From: Karstenula rhodostoma CBS 690.94
Taxonomy: Eukaryota; Ascomycota; Dothideomycetes; Pleosporales; Didymosphaeriaceae
Assembly: GCA_010093485.1 (NCBI GenBank)
Contig: MU001494.1
Location: 2,139,937 to 2,203,936, forward strand
DNA length: 64,000 bases
Direction of reading: 5' to 3'
Positions 1 through 11,701 of the stretch are shown piece by piece. A program made the position numbers and the translations under genes. Under the pieces are notes generated by a model. That model was not told where the DNA came from, did no database searches, and was given only the letters and a program-made list of their open reading frames with translations. The stretch's first letter is position 1. Every line of letters begins with the position of its first letter.

Positions 1-556
1 TCCCGAGGGTTGCGTTGGGTGAGTTTGGCCGAAGGGAGAAATCCTTTGGCGGTCCTTTTAAGCTTGAGAGTCAAGGTGAGTGAGTGAAAGATGGCAGCGT
101 TGCGCGCAGTATTTATTCTACCGGGCGCGTTCTCTATCGGCTCCGTCTGATATAAAAATGATTTTTTATTGTCGCTTCTCTTCAACCGTGGCTCAGGTTT
201 CCGTCGGTCTGGGTATTGTCCACCCAATCCCTACCAAGGTTCGCCAGACCAAAGCTATAGACCCCATAAATGTTACCATAGCTCACCAACCCAAAGTATG
301 GACGCCACTCAATATGAAAGTGAGTATTATCAAGTGACGTTTCTGGGTACAGTTTCCCGATAATGATAAGTTTTAAATGCATATGCCCTCATACTCTGGC
401 TCCTCTTTACCTAGGAAGCCGTTCGGAATTGCTGCGAGAGTGGCTCGCAGTAAGTCACAATCACGGAAGCATTTTTGCGAACTAGAGCAACTGTTGAGAC
501 ATAGGTGTGGGTCCCCCAGAGTTATGTACGCTGGCTTGTGATGGACATCTGGCTGA
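1..556. other. Gene-free left edge
   Basis: No supported gene. Short open frames occur on both strands but show no recognisable domain or splice pattern. The last ~80 bases before 557 may be frameshifted sequence belonging to the transcription-factor relic that follows. Confidence 0.5.
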
Positions 557-1498
557 CCATCGCAACAACTCAATGATATTAGCGCAGCAGCAAACAACTG
601 GAAAGGCCACATACGAGGTTTGCTAAGTCTGGTTCACCAGCACCCTCCCGCAGCATTCTCACATGCTGGTGCACACGAGGTTTTCCTCGAGTGCCGTTAC
701 AATGGTGTGACATCTGCTCTTTCGAATCGAAAGGCAATTTTCCCTTCCAGGCCTGGATGCATCAGTGTACCTTGGAAAACGCGGCAGAAAGACGCCATTG
801 ATACCGCTATGGATATTTTAGTGAAGTTTCTCGGCGTCCTTGAAGAATGGGACCTACTCAGCACTCGGAAGTTCACTGAAGAAACCCTTCGTAGGGTGAG
901 AGTATTCAAATACCAACGTTCAATGATTGATCACGAGTTGCTTATGTGGTACAGCAGCTTCGTATCTGTGTTCGAACACGCGTATCCAATCGAAGCATAA
1001 ATCCTTCTCAATGGCACAAACAATCCAGCTCAGCAAAAAAAAGTACCAGATATCTTAGCGAGGATCGGACTTCATTATCTCCACGCGATGATGTTATATT
1101 GGACAGCTTGCATGAACTTACATGCTACTATCGACCTTGTACACAACTTGTTTTCCGTAGCTACCGACTTCGGGAGCGAAACACCCAGACCCCGGGGCAC
1201 TAACATTATCAAATATCTGGTATGCCTCGCACACAGTGTGAAGCATTTACTTCGGCCTGAACTCGACCTCCTTGGAAATTTGAGCATATCGCATACTGAC
1301 ACCGGCTTGATTCGCACGCTTTACGCTCACCTGGCCTGCTATCCAGAAGCCGACCCAAGAGCTCTGGAGCAGCTGAGGCATATAATGAAAGCCATTCCAG
1401 GTATGAGTGGGTTCAATGCGTGGCAGATGTGGAAATGTGGCATGGATGAATTGAACAGCAATAAGAAAAGCATGTATCATTTCCACCTGGGCTGCTAG
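557..1498 (+). pseudogene. Relic: C-terminal half of a fungal-specific transcription factor
   Basis: One frame stays open from about 557 to 1498 except for a single TAA at 998-1000. It reads like the second half of the fungal-specific transcription factor domain found in Zn2Cys6 regulators. An ISAAANNWKGHIRG block is followed by a leucine-rich stretch and a FLECRYNGV block. After the stop comes GLHYLHAMMLYWTACMNLH, the typical late helix of this family. Two further in-frame stops at 539 and 554 lie just upstream. There is no start codon, no DNA-binding domain and no N-terminal half on this strand. The missing first half appears on the minus strand at 1758-2249. I infer a dead gene broken by an inversion. 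The family call is by eye. Confidence 0.6.
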
Positions 1499-1757
1499 GT
1501 TAGCTCTCATACTGGAAAGCTAACATTATTCAGCTGCTTGCATCGACCGCGAGAACGGGCACATGATCCCGAATCCTAAGAACCAGTCACATTGACGCAC
1601 TGGGAGAAATTTCAACAGCATTGGGAACAGTATTATTTATACGACTAACGGCTTTTGATCGAAAAGCCTGTCAATGCGCCTTCAACGACAAGATCACGAT
1701 CGACAACGGAAAATTGTAGAAATTCAATGGATACAATACCACTTAGTCAGCGTAGGT

Positions 1758-2249
1758 CTATAGCGCTAATATACGACAGCGTTTCAACACTTCGAATGGC
1801 TTCACCTGGCCTGGTGTCTTCAGTTCCTTGGCGAACAGCGAAAGCGTTTTACCGTACAGTCCCATACCCCGTCGTACGAATAGGTTGTCTCGCGTATCTC
1901 TGCCGAACTTCGAGGTGCTCAAAGCAAGTAACGCGCACCTCGTCACCTCGCTTCGGGGCACACAATCAAGGATGTACTCAGCCCATTGAGTGCCCGGGCT
2001 TACAAAAGAGGTAGCGCATGAATCCACTGTACAAGAACCTGGCGGTAAATACACATTCCAAAAGTTTTCATGGAATTGCAGCTCGAACGATGTTCGATTT
2101 AAGCTTTTGGACTGTGCTGTCACAAGTACTGGTCCACACATCGGGCCCGGCCGCTTCAAATGATGGTATTCTTTCTTCACGCCTGGTCTGTAAGTTCCTT
2201 TATTTAAATCGTCGGTATAGACTATAATTAGTCTATTTTGTTTATCCAC
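1758..2249 (-). pseudogene. Relic: N-terminal/middle half of a fungal-specific transcription factor
   Basis: The minus-strand frame encodes the block that normally precedes the part found at 557-1498. It has an aromatic SFELQFHENFWNVYLPP stretch, then VTRCALLALSTSKFGRD, then GMGLYGKTLSLFAKEL, and ends at FEVLKRCRILAL and a stop. This order (xHAVLALS, then YGxAL, then a hydrophobic helix) is the usual start of the fungal transcription factor domain. The next expected element, the helix before WxxHxxG, is absent here but present on the opposite strand. No Zn2Cys6 motif is visible upstream. It probably belongs to the same ancestral gene as the plus-strand relic, but joining the two is inference. 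Confidence 0.55.
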
Positions 2250-3229
2250 TCATAACGCTTCCTTTTGTATCACTTTTGGACAGCAGTCTATGTTTGTCTA
2301 TCACTTTACGGGACACTACTTTGTCGTTCGAGTCAACAATCAGAAAACCACATTAGTCTATTCAGGTAACAGTTTATATACCCTCTTCTTCCTACTATAG
2401 TATATTAAATATCCTTCTAGGTATAAGAAGAGCTACCTTTTAATCGCCCTAGGACTCTAACTATCCTGTAATACACAGGATGCAAAACAACGGGCGAGAT
2501 TAGTCAAGTTAATGAAATGCTCTCTTTCAGACGTTGACTCGCACTGGTCTTGGCGGACCAGGGGGCGCAGAACGCAACCTATCCAGGACCAGCAGATCCG
2601 AGGAAGGGTTAGATCGCACTAGAGCCGATGAATCCGAGAAGCACGTCATGACCGACCCAACCACACATCACTGTCTCAGTAAATCTGATTAGATCCTTCG
2701 GGGGAACAGATCGGCAGCCAAGCACGCAGTGCTTGCCAAGCTGAGGAAAAGGTAGCGTACACATCTTTGCACGTCGGCGGTTTAGAACCCTGCAGCGTGT
2801 TTTTTGTTGCAAATCACTGCTCTACACCAATAAAAACTCGGCGGTAAACACCCTCAGAGGCAAGGCGTAGGATTCACGCTACAGGGATCAAAACCGACGT
2901 GCCAGACATGCCGATATCGAGCAGAGATTTCATCTAATCTGATTGATCTAATCTTATCAGGGCTTCGGTCCACTACGGTGCGTCTTTCACCCATGTATCG
3001 CACGTGTGCTAGAGAGCCTGTAGGGTTTAGGGTGGTACGAAACGAAGGCAGATGGCGTGAGGAGTTTCGCCAGCACTGTTGCAAGCGACCTCAGGAGCAT
3101 TTTCCCGAAGGAACCATACCAGGTATGTATATAATATTCGGCAGCCCTGCACTGAGCGGGTACCGGTAGGCAGGGTCGCTTTTTCCCTGAGTGAACGTTT
3201 TCCGAGCATATTCGTTTCTCTCTTTGAAC
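2250..3229. other. Gene-free region upstream of the siderophore transporter
   Basis: No gene seen. Bases ~2228-2520 are distinctly AT-rich, with short repeated words such as ATTAGTCTATT at about 2230 and 2353, and may be a decayed mobile element. The right part (2580-3229) is the likely promoter and 5' leader of the transporter. Confidence 0.5.
2953..2960 (-). promoter_or_regulatory. Candidate GATA-factor site upstream of the siderophore transporter
   Basis: CTGATAAG reads on the minus strand about 270 bp before the transporter ATG. Ascomycete iron regulators of the SreA/Sre1 type are GATA factors that repress siderophore genes through sites of the ATCWGATAA kind. This site matches the CTGATAA core but not the two leading bases. 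A single short match could be chance. Confidence 0.35.
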
Positions 3230-5210
3230 ATGGCGGAGAAGGCCACCTCGATGCCGGGCGATTCAGTCGCTCCTGCCTCCATTGACCGCAGCGAACCTCA
3301 GCAACTCAACACCAACGACGCTATCGTTCGTACAGATAGTGTGGACTTCAGAGATGACCCTGAGAAGCCTCAACTTCATGAATCGAGCGTACCCGGTGTC
3401 GCAAAAGTCGAGCGCTTCAGCCATGTCCTGTACCAGTCCGGCAAGTCCGGCCGCATGTTGCTCTACATCCTGGTCGGCTCGATTGGCCTCACCATGATAG
3501 CATACGCCTTCGATCAGGGCATCACTTCGCAATTCACTGTTATCGCAGCATCTTCGTTCTCTCACCACGCAGAAATCGGCGCTGTCAACACCGCTGCTTC
3601 CATCATCCGCGCAGTCTCGAAACCCTTCCTTGGGAAACTGTCCGATATCACGTCTCGCCCGACATGCTACGTTATCGTTCTCGTTTTCTACATCATCGGA
3701 TTCGTTGTCGCTGCTACATGCAATGATATTGCTGCCTACACCATTGGCATCTCATTCACTGCTTTCGGCAAGTCCGGTCTCGATCTCCTCAGCGATATCA
3801 TCGTGGGTGACTTGACGCCTCTTGAATGGCGAGCGTTCTGGAGTGGGCTTCTGAGTACGCCGTTCATCGTTACCGTTTTCATCAACGGGTTCATTGCGGA
3901 TGGGATGATTCCTGACCACTGGCGTTGGGGTCTCGGCATGTTCGCCATCATGATGCCAGTGCTTTTGATCCCAGCGATTCTCACGCTGTACGGCGTGCAG
4001 CGTCGAGCCGACAAGCTCAAAGTGATCAGCTTTGGCGAGAGTGGCATGACGCGGAGGGAAGGTGTCAAAGTGAAGAGCGCCAGACACTACATGGCCCTCG
4101 CCTGGAAAGGCATCGTCGACATCGACCTCGCCGGCCTCGTCCTCCTAGGCACCGCTTTCGCGCTGATCCTCCTCTCCTTCAACCTCACCAAGTCGGCATC
4201 CGGCGGCTGGAGCAACCCCTCCATGATCGCCATGCTCGTCGTCGGCTTCGTCATCCTCGCCTTCTTCGTCCTCTTCGAAGTCTTCCTCGCGCCCAAGCCC
4301 ATCATGACCCGCCGCATGTTCAACAACCGCGCGCTGATGTGCGCCCTCCTCGTCGACACCACCAGCCAGATGGCCAGCGCCACCCGCAACAACTACTTCT
4401 CGTCGTACATCTTCGTCACCAAAGACTGGACCAACTACGTCTGGACTGTGTTCCTCGGCGTGACCACCGTCGTCCTCTGCCTCGTCAGCCCCATCGGCGG
4501 CCTCATTCACCGCTACACGCACCGCTACAAATCCCTCATGGTCTTCGGCGCCGTCGCCAAATGCGTGGGCAACGCCATCCTGTTGACCGGCGCCCTCCGC
4601 AGCACGCAGAACACAGCCGCCCTCGTGGTCTCCCAGATTCTCCTCGGCTTCGGCTCCTTCCAAGTCATCGGTGCGCGCGTCGGCTCGCAGGCCTCGGTTC
4701 CCCACGACGACCTCTCCTCCGTCATCGCCATTCTCTCACTATGGAGCACCCTCGGCTCGTCTGTGGGATACACCATCGCGGCGTCGATATGGACGGGTAA
4801 TATGCTGCCGTACATGCGCGAGGAGATGCCCGAGGCGTCGGAGAAAACGCTGCGCACCATCTACGGCAGCATCAAGATTCTGAGGAAAAAGTATGACTGG
4901 GCGGATCCGGTGAGGCAGGGGGCGATTCGGGCGTATACGCGGACGAATGGCGTTATCTTTCTGACTGTCGTCGTTTTGAACATCGTACCTATTGTCTGCT
5001 CGCTTCTCATGCCTGGTAAGTTGGCCTGTTTGCTGGTACGCGGGATGCTGCTGACTTTGCCTAGACTATTATCTCGGGAAACAACAGAACGCTGTTACGA
5101 ACACTGATGTTGCTGGCCAGCCTGTGGAGATTGAGAAGAGGGAAGAAGACGCTGAGAAGAAGAACAACTTGGTTGGTAGGCTGAAGAGCCTGTACTATAA
5201 GGAGACGTAG
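3230..5210 (+). CDS. Siderophore iron transporter (SIT family, MFS)
   Basis: Predicted 643-residue integral membrane transporter of the fungal SIT family, which imports ferric siderophores by H+ symport at the plasma membrane. Start is ATG 3230; the frame stays open 13 codons further upstream but without an ATG. A cytosolic N-terminus of about 75 residues precedes the first membrane helix (LLYILVGSIGLTMIAYAF), followed by about 13 more hydrophobic segments. Family blocks are visible: FTVIAASSFSHHAEIGAVN, KPFLGKLSDITSRP and GDLTPLEWRAFWSGL. One intron at 5016-5064 joins the last helix to a tail starting DYYLGKQQNAV, a typical SIT C-terminus. Length fits the family (580-640). The substrate siderophore cannot be read. 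A GATA-like site lies upstream, consistent with iron control. No siderophore synthesis gene is in the window. Confidence 0.9.
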
Positions 5211-6784
5211 GCCGCTGTAGGGTGATTGCTATAAGGAAGGATGGCCGTAAAGGTGGCTCGTGAGTATGCTGGGGACAGTCTCCATTCCAGAGGCTCACCG
5301 ATCCCCAGCACCGCGTCCTCCATCTGATCCAGCCCCCACACTCCACGGCTCGAGCTCTTGCGGAAAGACTCCGCAACATCTCCACCCAGCATCCGCGGGC
5401 TCTCGCCACTTTTCCACCAGTATTCAAATGAAAAACCACCAGTTCATACCCGCAACGTCCGCAACCTCGTTCTTTGCACTAATATGATACGGATCAATGT
5501 TCATCGCTGTTCAGGTACATGTATCGTGACTCTAATCTTGCTAGCACATTCTACGAAGTATCCTTGATAACACATCTGAAGAAGGAGCGGTAGTAAGATT
5601 ACACTCGAAACAAGCTGGGCATCATTACATCCACGCGCATCCCACAAACACCATAGCTACACGTCCTTCTCTCCCAACTACGCCTCATATTTCGCATGCC
5701 CGTATATAAGAGAACGGCTCGCACATCGAAAGCATGCATAGCACTCATCAAACGATGCCAACATCCACAGCGGATATCTGCAACCAACAGACCTCCAAAT
5801 AACAAACTAATCCACTACTCGAAGCGCATCCAAGACATTAGTAGGAGGGTGATTGCACAGTCTCGCATACGTATGAAGCATCATCACAATAGCCATCCAA
5901 CGGCAAACGTACTGATTCCTCACCGCAGGCTCCGCGCCCCCAAGCCTGCTGCCTGAACTCACAACACAGCAGAGCCTCACCCACCCCACTCCTCTCGCCC
6001 CTCGCCCCGCAATCTCACCCCCCATCCATCCCCATCCAAACAACTCTCCAGATCCCTATGCCGCCCCGTTTCATATAATGATCCTCGAAGCATCATGCAC
6101 GCAATCACCTCCAAAACCCATCCCCAACGAATCCCAATCCCAATCCCAATCCTCGACGTTACATTCGCACCTCACCTCGCCTCGCCTCGCCTCGCTCGCA
6201 ACACGCACCCTCTTACCGTACATAGGTAGGCACACCGGCCAGCATGACCCCTGCACGCCACATTGCGGTGAGGAATGCCTTAGGCTAGCCCGATGCGTAG
6301 CGCGCTTTCTTTCAGCTGCCATTCTCGAGCTGACCCGGGTCCTGGACTAGGCGGGCGCGCATTCTAGAAGGCAGCTAGGTCTGAGTCGCGCATGTAGGAT
6401 GGGGATTTCGATCGAGCTGGGAGGTTGAGGGTGCGTGGTGTGGCGGTGCTGTGCTGTGCGGCGGGTGTGGCGCAGGTGCGGAGGGGTCTTGGTCTGGAGT
6501 TTCGGACCGAGGCTTGTATTGGGAGGCCTTTGCGCGAGGTTCGAAATGGACTACCTACCTATATCGCGTAGAAGGTAGACAATCCACGGTGTTGAGTCAC
6601 GCCAGGCTCCTGTGAGTGAGCACTTGCGGCTTTGCGTGCGAAGTCGTCGTTCGCACCGTGACTCACCCGTCCAGGCTTAGCCTACAAAAGCCGTGGAGTG
6701 AGCATCAACGAGCTGCTCATCGACCTGTGATCACGAAAGTCCTTCTCACAGAGCGTCACTCATTGCGAACGGATATGGATCAGG
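5211..6784. other. Gene-free region with short tandem repeats
   Basis: No supported gene in about 1.6 kb. Two microsatellites are present: four 6-bp CAATCC-type units at 6130-6152, and a CCTCG tract at 6171-6197. The last few hundred bases are the probable promoter of the phosphoesterase gene. An out-of-frame ATG at 6775 could act as a short upstream ORF. Confidence 0.5.
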
Positions 6785-8013
6785 ATGACGACTACAGCAC
6801 CTCTTCGCAAGACGCGCAAAACGCGCATAGTATGCATCTCCGACACGCACAACCAGACGCCCAAGCTGCCGCAGGGCGACGTGCTTATCCACGCGGGCGA
6901 TTTGACGAAGCAGGGAAGCAGGACTGAACTAGAGAAGACGGTCAGATGGCTAGAAGCGGCGGATTTCGAGGCTAAGATTGTTATTGCTGGTGTGTAAGCA
7001 GCGAGTTGCCCGAGTGTGGAGTTAGCGGCTCATACGGACTAGGAAACCACGACATGACTCTCGACGCACCCTTTTTCGAGAAGCACAATGCACATCCGCT
7101 CGGTCACAACAGATGGCCCGACACGCGCAGCTCCGAGGACAATAAAAAGCTGTTCACTGAGTCGAGGTCGCTCACGTATTTGGAGAACGAGGCTGCGACT
7201 ATTTACTTGAACGCCAAAGACGGCCCGCATACCTGCTTCAAGGTATATGGCAGTCCCTACGTGCCCAACAACCGGGAGTGGGGGTTTGCGTACAAGCCTG
7301 GGACAGGTCGCGAGCTTTGGGATGCGATCCCCTCAGACGCCGACATTGTGGTAACGCATACTCCGCCGAAAGGCCACTGCGACATGGCCGTTCACGATGG
7401 GAGAACTGGGTGTGCGGAACTTCTGCACGCCCTTCACCGAGTCCGGCCAATGATGTCCGTGTTCGGGCATATTCACGAAGCACGTGGCGTGGAAAGGGTG
7501 CGGTGGAACGTCGAGTCTCCGGGGAACGGAAGCCTGACGGAAGGCGTCGAGGTCTGGGAGGACCCAGGCACCGGCAAGAAGCAATCAATGGTCAACTTGA
7601 CTGCGAAGGGACGTCGTCCTTTGGCCAACCGCAGTGGGCTGACACGTCAGATGTGTAGTCCCGAGCACTTGGCCCGGAACAAGCGCCCCGGTGGGGGGCT
7701 GTCAGGTGTGCCTGGCGTCACTCAGCCTTCTGAGATTAATTCAACCTCGTGGGACGAGGGCGTAGCAGGTGAGGTAAGAGGAGGCGCAAAGTTTCTGCTT
7801 GGAGGAGCAATTGAGCATCGCCAAGGGGTGGGCTCAGGCGGGGTCGGATCGGTGGACGAGCACGAGCCTGACGTGGAGGCCGACGAGCGGAGGGAGACTG
7901 TCATGATCAATGCGGCTTTCTTGGGCCCCCATCATCTGAAGACCACGTTCAACAAGCCCATTGTTGTTGACGTCGATGTTCCGGTGTGGGTAACGGAAGA
8001 CGAAGCGGAGTGA
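6785..8013 (+). CDS. Calcineurin-like metallophosphoesterase (MPPED/Ser-Thr phosphatase-like)
   Basis: Predicted 391-residue protein in two exons, intron 6990-7042. The two-metal phosphoesterase motifs appear in order: D-x-H in SDTHN (about residue 19), GD in HAGDLT (about 38), GNHD formed exactly across the splice junction (about 69), then THTPPKGH and the final GHIHEARG (about 210). The arrangement matches the MPPED1/2-like branch, common in ascomycetes as 'Ser/Thr protein phosphatase family' genes. The substrate is unknown. Between GHIH and the C-terminal block INAAFLGPHH...FNKPIVVDVDVP lies a long Gly/Arg-rich insert, so the protein is longer than most relatives. The strict fit of the intron to GNHD makes the model reliable. 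Confidence 0.85.
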
Positions 8014-9892
8014 TGTAGGGGTTCCCTCAGCTAGATTTCCGGGTCGATCTGCGTTGTCAGCGTTGTACAGATGGGCGAGCTCCGCAACGGCAGTTACGGA
8101 CTTTGTGCTGGTGAAGGGCGTCGGGCTCAGAGTGCGCTCAATCAAGTCCTCACACGTACGTGTACAGTAGTGGTGAAAGAAGCCCCGCTTTTTGTGGCGC
8201 CGTCCCCGCATCGTGTTGTCCGTGGCCATTCAATGTTTTTCTAACGCTTGTCGTCCGGGACGGATCGAGTTATTCAATAACAGCCTGGCGACGCTGGCGA
8301 TGCAACCGCCGGCGTGTCAGGGCCATCCCTCGCACCCGACCTGGCAAATGCCACGGCGTGGAAGGCAAGTGGGATGGCTCGGCAGGGCCTCGTGACGACT
8401 CGCTCGTGGTCCCAGGTCTCCGCTGTCTCGGCATGGCGGGAAGGACCTCATGGCTCATGTGAGGGCGATCAGGGCACCGCTCGGGAGGCTGCGAGAAGGC
8501 ACTGGTTGTGCTCTGTTGGTCTTGTCTTGGTCATGGCTCGCGACGCGGGCTGGACGTGATTGGGCTTGGGTGATGCCATGGGCGACTCCTCGGATGCTTG
8601 CTCGGGGGGTTCTGGACGCTGCAGGTGGGCGTGTCGGCCCAATGGCAGCGTGGGCAGCCTCAGGTCCCAGAAGGCTCCATGTGGCCGCAGCCCGGCTTGG
8701 TTGGGCCTGTGTTTGTAGCCGCCGTGCCCGCGACGCAGAGTGCGTGCATGCATGCTGCAGGTCTCGCAGTCGGTCTCTGGTCTGCGCGGTTTGGGGTGGC
8801 TTGGGGCTCTCGTCTGGCAGTGGACGAGGGCGAGGGCGGCGTGCAGTCGTGGACCGATGGTGGTGCACCCGACGTGTGACTGGCTCGTGGCTGCGAGCCC
8901 CCCAGGCCAGGCAAGACAGGCAAGACAGGCAAGCCAGGCAAGACAGGGCCAACTGACTACCTCGCGTCAGCAGCGGTGGAGTGTGGGCACTGCGCAGTAA
9001 CTGGAATCGAATCGGAGCTGACGCGCACTGGCTGCCAGCTGCCAGCAGCCCTGGATGCCGAAAGCATCTAGTGTGAGTTGCGCTGAGGACTGAGGTCCCG
9101 CTCGACTGTCCGTATGCAGCTGGGTCGTAGTCCCTAGATGGCCTCGAGCCTTGCGTCCCCCATTGATTGACTACCGTGGCCCAGCCTCCACCGTCGCACG
9201 CTGCACTACCCTCTCCTCCTCTTTGCACCTCCCTTCGATACTGGCTTCTCCGTGCTATTGCGCCGCCAGCTTGTAATTCCAATTCCAATCCCTATTTCAC
9301 GCTCGCGTCTGGGCTGGCTCCATCGGGTGTGTTAAGCCTCAAGCAGTACGTCACTCACCGCCAGACCGACCCGCTGCTGCCTCTCCGCGCCGTTGCCATA
9401 ACAAACCACCCTCTGCACGAGACAAGAACGTGCTTCGGACTCAGTCGCATCACTGACGCTGTCTGGAGAGTGTGACATCTGCTTATCCAGCGCTGAATCA
9501 CCTGCCGCCTTGTCTCTTGCCCAGTCCGCCTTCCACGGGCTTCCTTGCGACGGCGTTGGCGTTGGAACCTTCCCGCCTTCCCGCTCCACCTTCCACTTGC
9601 CTCATCGCTCTTGCCGCAACCGGCCATCCACTCGAACGACCTTCTATATTTTCCACGCTCCTTAACAGCCCGCCGACGCGAGCGCGTCCCGACTTGACCA
9701 TCGTTGACCACAACAGCGCCTGCACTCGCCACGGTTCCTGGAGCCAAGGCGAGCCACGTACCTCGCCACATCTCGAACCAGCATTAACCCGCACCCTTTC
9801 AGGAACCGCCACGGCTCTCGTTCGCCGCGATCCAGCATTCATAATATCAACCCAACACTCTTCGGCATACCCGCTCTCCATCGCCGCCCACC
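8014..9892. other. GC-rich gene-free region; promoter of the J-domain gene
   Basis: About 1.9 kb without a credible gene. The long minus-strand frame at 8455-9288 is low-complexity and was rejected. The final ~700 bases are C-rich and pyrimidine-rich, like a long fungal 5' leader for the gene at 9893. Confidence 0.5.
8909..8947 (+). repeat. 9-bp tandem repeat (AGGCAAGAC, about four copies)
   Basis: Four head-to-tail copies of AGGCAAGAC, one with a single change (AGGCAAGCC), followed by a partial unit. It lies in non-coding GC-rich sequence about 1 kb upstream of the J-domain gene. Minisatellite; no function is evident. Confidence 0.85.
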
Positions 9893-11701
9893 ATGGACCC
9901 GCTGCCACCAGACCCATACCTGGCGCTAGGCCTGACCAAGGACGTCGACACCGAGACCATCAAGAAGACGTACCGGAAATTGGTCCTCAAGTGCCACCCC
10001 GACAAAGTCACCGATCCGTCATTGAAGCCGCAGAAGCAAGAGGAGTTTCACAAGATCCAGCAGGCCTATGAGCTCGTTGGCGAGGAAGAGGCGCGTGCTC
10101 GCTACGATGCCGAGGTGAAACTCGAGGCTCTCCGCAGAGAAAAGGCTGCGAGAGGTGCCAGCGGCAGTGGACCAGACATACGGACGGCACGCTACGATGT
10201 TCGCACGCAAGCCCCTGCCGGCGCGAGCTTCAAGGCCACCGGACCCGCACGCTACGACGACCACAAATCCTCGAGACACGGCGACGACCGGTACTACGAG
10301 GAGCGTTCGCGCAAGTACGACACGTACGAAGCGTATCCTCCGAAACAGACCACCTCGCGCACCTCTCGCGAGAAAGTGAGTCCACAGAAGGCCACACGAG
10401 AATCCTCCGATCGGACGAGATCCGATTACAAGAAGTCGCGCGACAAGGAGCGGGACCGGGATCGCAGACACGTTGCAACAGAGAGGGAACGCGAGAGCGA
10501 CCACTCTGCAGACGAAAAGGCGCGCTACGAGGCAGAGTATAAGAGACGCAGTGACGATGCTCGCAGGCGCGCCGAAGAAGACGAGGCGCGCAAGACAGCC
10601 GCCGACCTGCGCCGCAAGACAGACGAGAGGCGCTCATACGAGGAAAAGTATGATCGCAAGCAGAAGCTGAGCGCCCAAGAGAACGATGCGGTCCGCTACA
10701 TTCGCATGAGCTCCAAGGGCGACGCCGAACGGCCTTCACCCAACAGGACCAACTCCTCGCGAGACGTGCGCGATTACTACGACACCCGCGACAGCCGCTC
10801 TCGACGAGACAGGCCAGAGACTGTACGTCGCTCGTCTGCACGCCCGAGAGACCGGGACCGACACTCACCGACAGGTCGAGACCGCAAAGGACCCGAGATC
10901 GTTGAATGGGAACCAGAGGAAAGGAAAGTCCCTGCGTTCAAGCATTCCTCATCCTCGCCAGCTGAGATACACTTGCCGCGCACAACGCCGCATCGATCCT
11001 ACACAGAGTCATCGCGCGACCACCGCCGCTCTGAGACATCCCCGACACCCTTGTTCCGCCGCTCTGAGACGATGCCTTCCGTGCCACCAGCCTCGTCTGC
11101 CAGCCGCAAAACATCCACTGCACCTCGCCCCTCCGGGCTCCGCGAGTCGGTCACACCGCATGACTCCGGATCTAGCAGCCCGGAGGCCTATCCCACCATT
11201 CCGCCGTCAGCCTCCACCAAGCGCTATTACTACTCACCTGGAGGAGGTGTCAGCTTAGCTCCCGACGACACGGGAGTGGCTAACGGTCATCGCACTGTAC
11301 TACGCGAGCCAGAGCGACCGCGCCATCGCTCGCCATCGCCACTTACTCGTCCTCCCATGGGTGCCAATAGACCTTCCGAAACTGCCTCCGCACGATACAC
11401 CACAGCTGCGCCTAGTAAATCCTCGGTTCCGCCACCGCCACTTGGACGCTCCGCAACCACTATGAACGTGGGCGAGGACCGCGGTCGCTCTCGTCCTCCC
11501 CTCTATGGCGAGATTGGCTCTGACGCGGCGCGACGTGAGAACGCGCGCCGTCAAACGAGCTTTTCGCCCGACAAAGTGTCTTATTCACGAAAGATCGGGC
11601 CTGATGATGTTCGGTGGGCACCCCAGAGCGGGAGCGGCCGTGATCGGGACCGAGACTATTCGAAGCCTGCGTTAGGCAGACATGCTACATACGTCTTCTA
11701 G
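9893..11701 (+). CDS. DnaJ (Hsp40) domain protein with a long low-complexity tail
   Basis: Intronless frame of 602 residues. Residues ~6-75 form a J domain: the segment around PYLALGLTKD, helix II with KTYRKLVLKCHPDK (HPD at 35-37) and helix III with FHKIQQAYELVGEEEARARY. The J domain stimulates Hsp70 ATPase. The remaining ~520 residues are rich in R, D, E and S, with RDR/RER runs, SR-like dipeptides and proline-rich stretches, and show no Gly/Phe or zinc-finger region, so it is a class C (type III) J protein. The arginine/serine-rich tail resembles nuclear RNA-associated proteins, but a nuclear or splicing role is only a guess. The J domain starts almost at the N-terminus, supporting this start. 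Confidence 0.85.
   Translation: MDPLPPDPYLALGLTKDVDTETIKKTYRKLVLKCHPDKVTDPSLKPQKQEEFHKIQQAYELVGEEEARARYDAEVKLEALRREKAARGASGSGPDIRTARYDVRTQAPAGASFKATGPARYDDHKSSRHGDDRYYEERSRKYDTYEAYPPKQTTSRTSREKVSPQKATRESSDRTRSDYKKSRDKERDRDRRHVATERERESDHSADEKARYEAEYKRRSDDARRRAEEDEARKTAADLRRKTDERRSYEEKYDRKQKLSAQENDAVRYIRMSSKGDAERPSPNRTNSSRDVRDYYDTRDSRSRRDRPETVRRSSARPRDRDRHSPTGRDRKGPEIVEWEPEERKVPAFKHSSSSPAEIHLPRTTPHRSYTESSRDHRRSETSPTPLFRRSETMPSVPPASSASRKTSTAPRPSGLRESVTPHDSGSSSPEAYPTIPPSASTKRYYYSPGGGVSLAPDDTGVANGHRTVLREPERPRHRSPSPLTRPPMGANRPSETASARYTTAAPSKSSVPPPPLGRSATTMNVGEDRGRSRPPLYGEIGSDAARRENARRQTSFSPDKVSYSRKIGPDDVRWAPQSGSGRDRDRDYSKPALGRHATYVF

Noticed and set aside
8455..9288. 277-codon minus-strand frame
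   Set aside because: Low-complexity Arg/Pro/Ser composition in GC-rich DNA containing a minisatellite; no domain, and several overlapping frames of equal quality.
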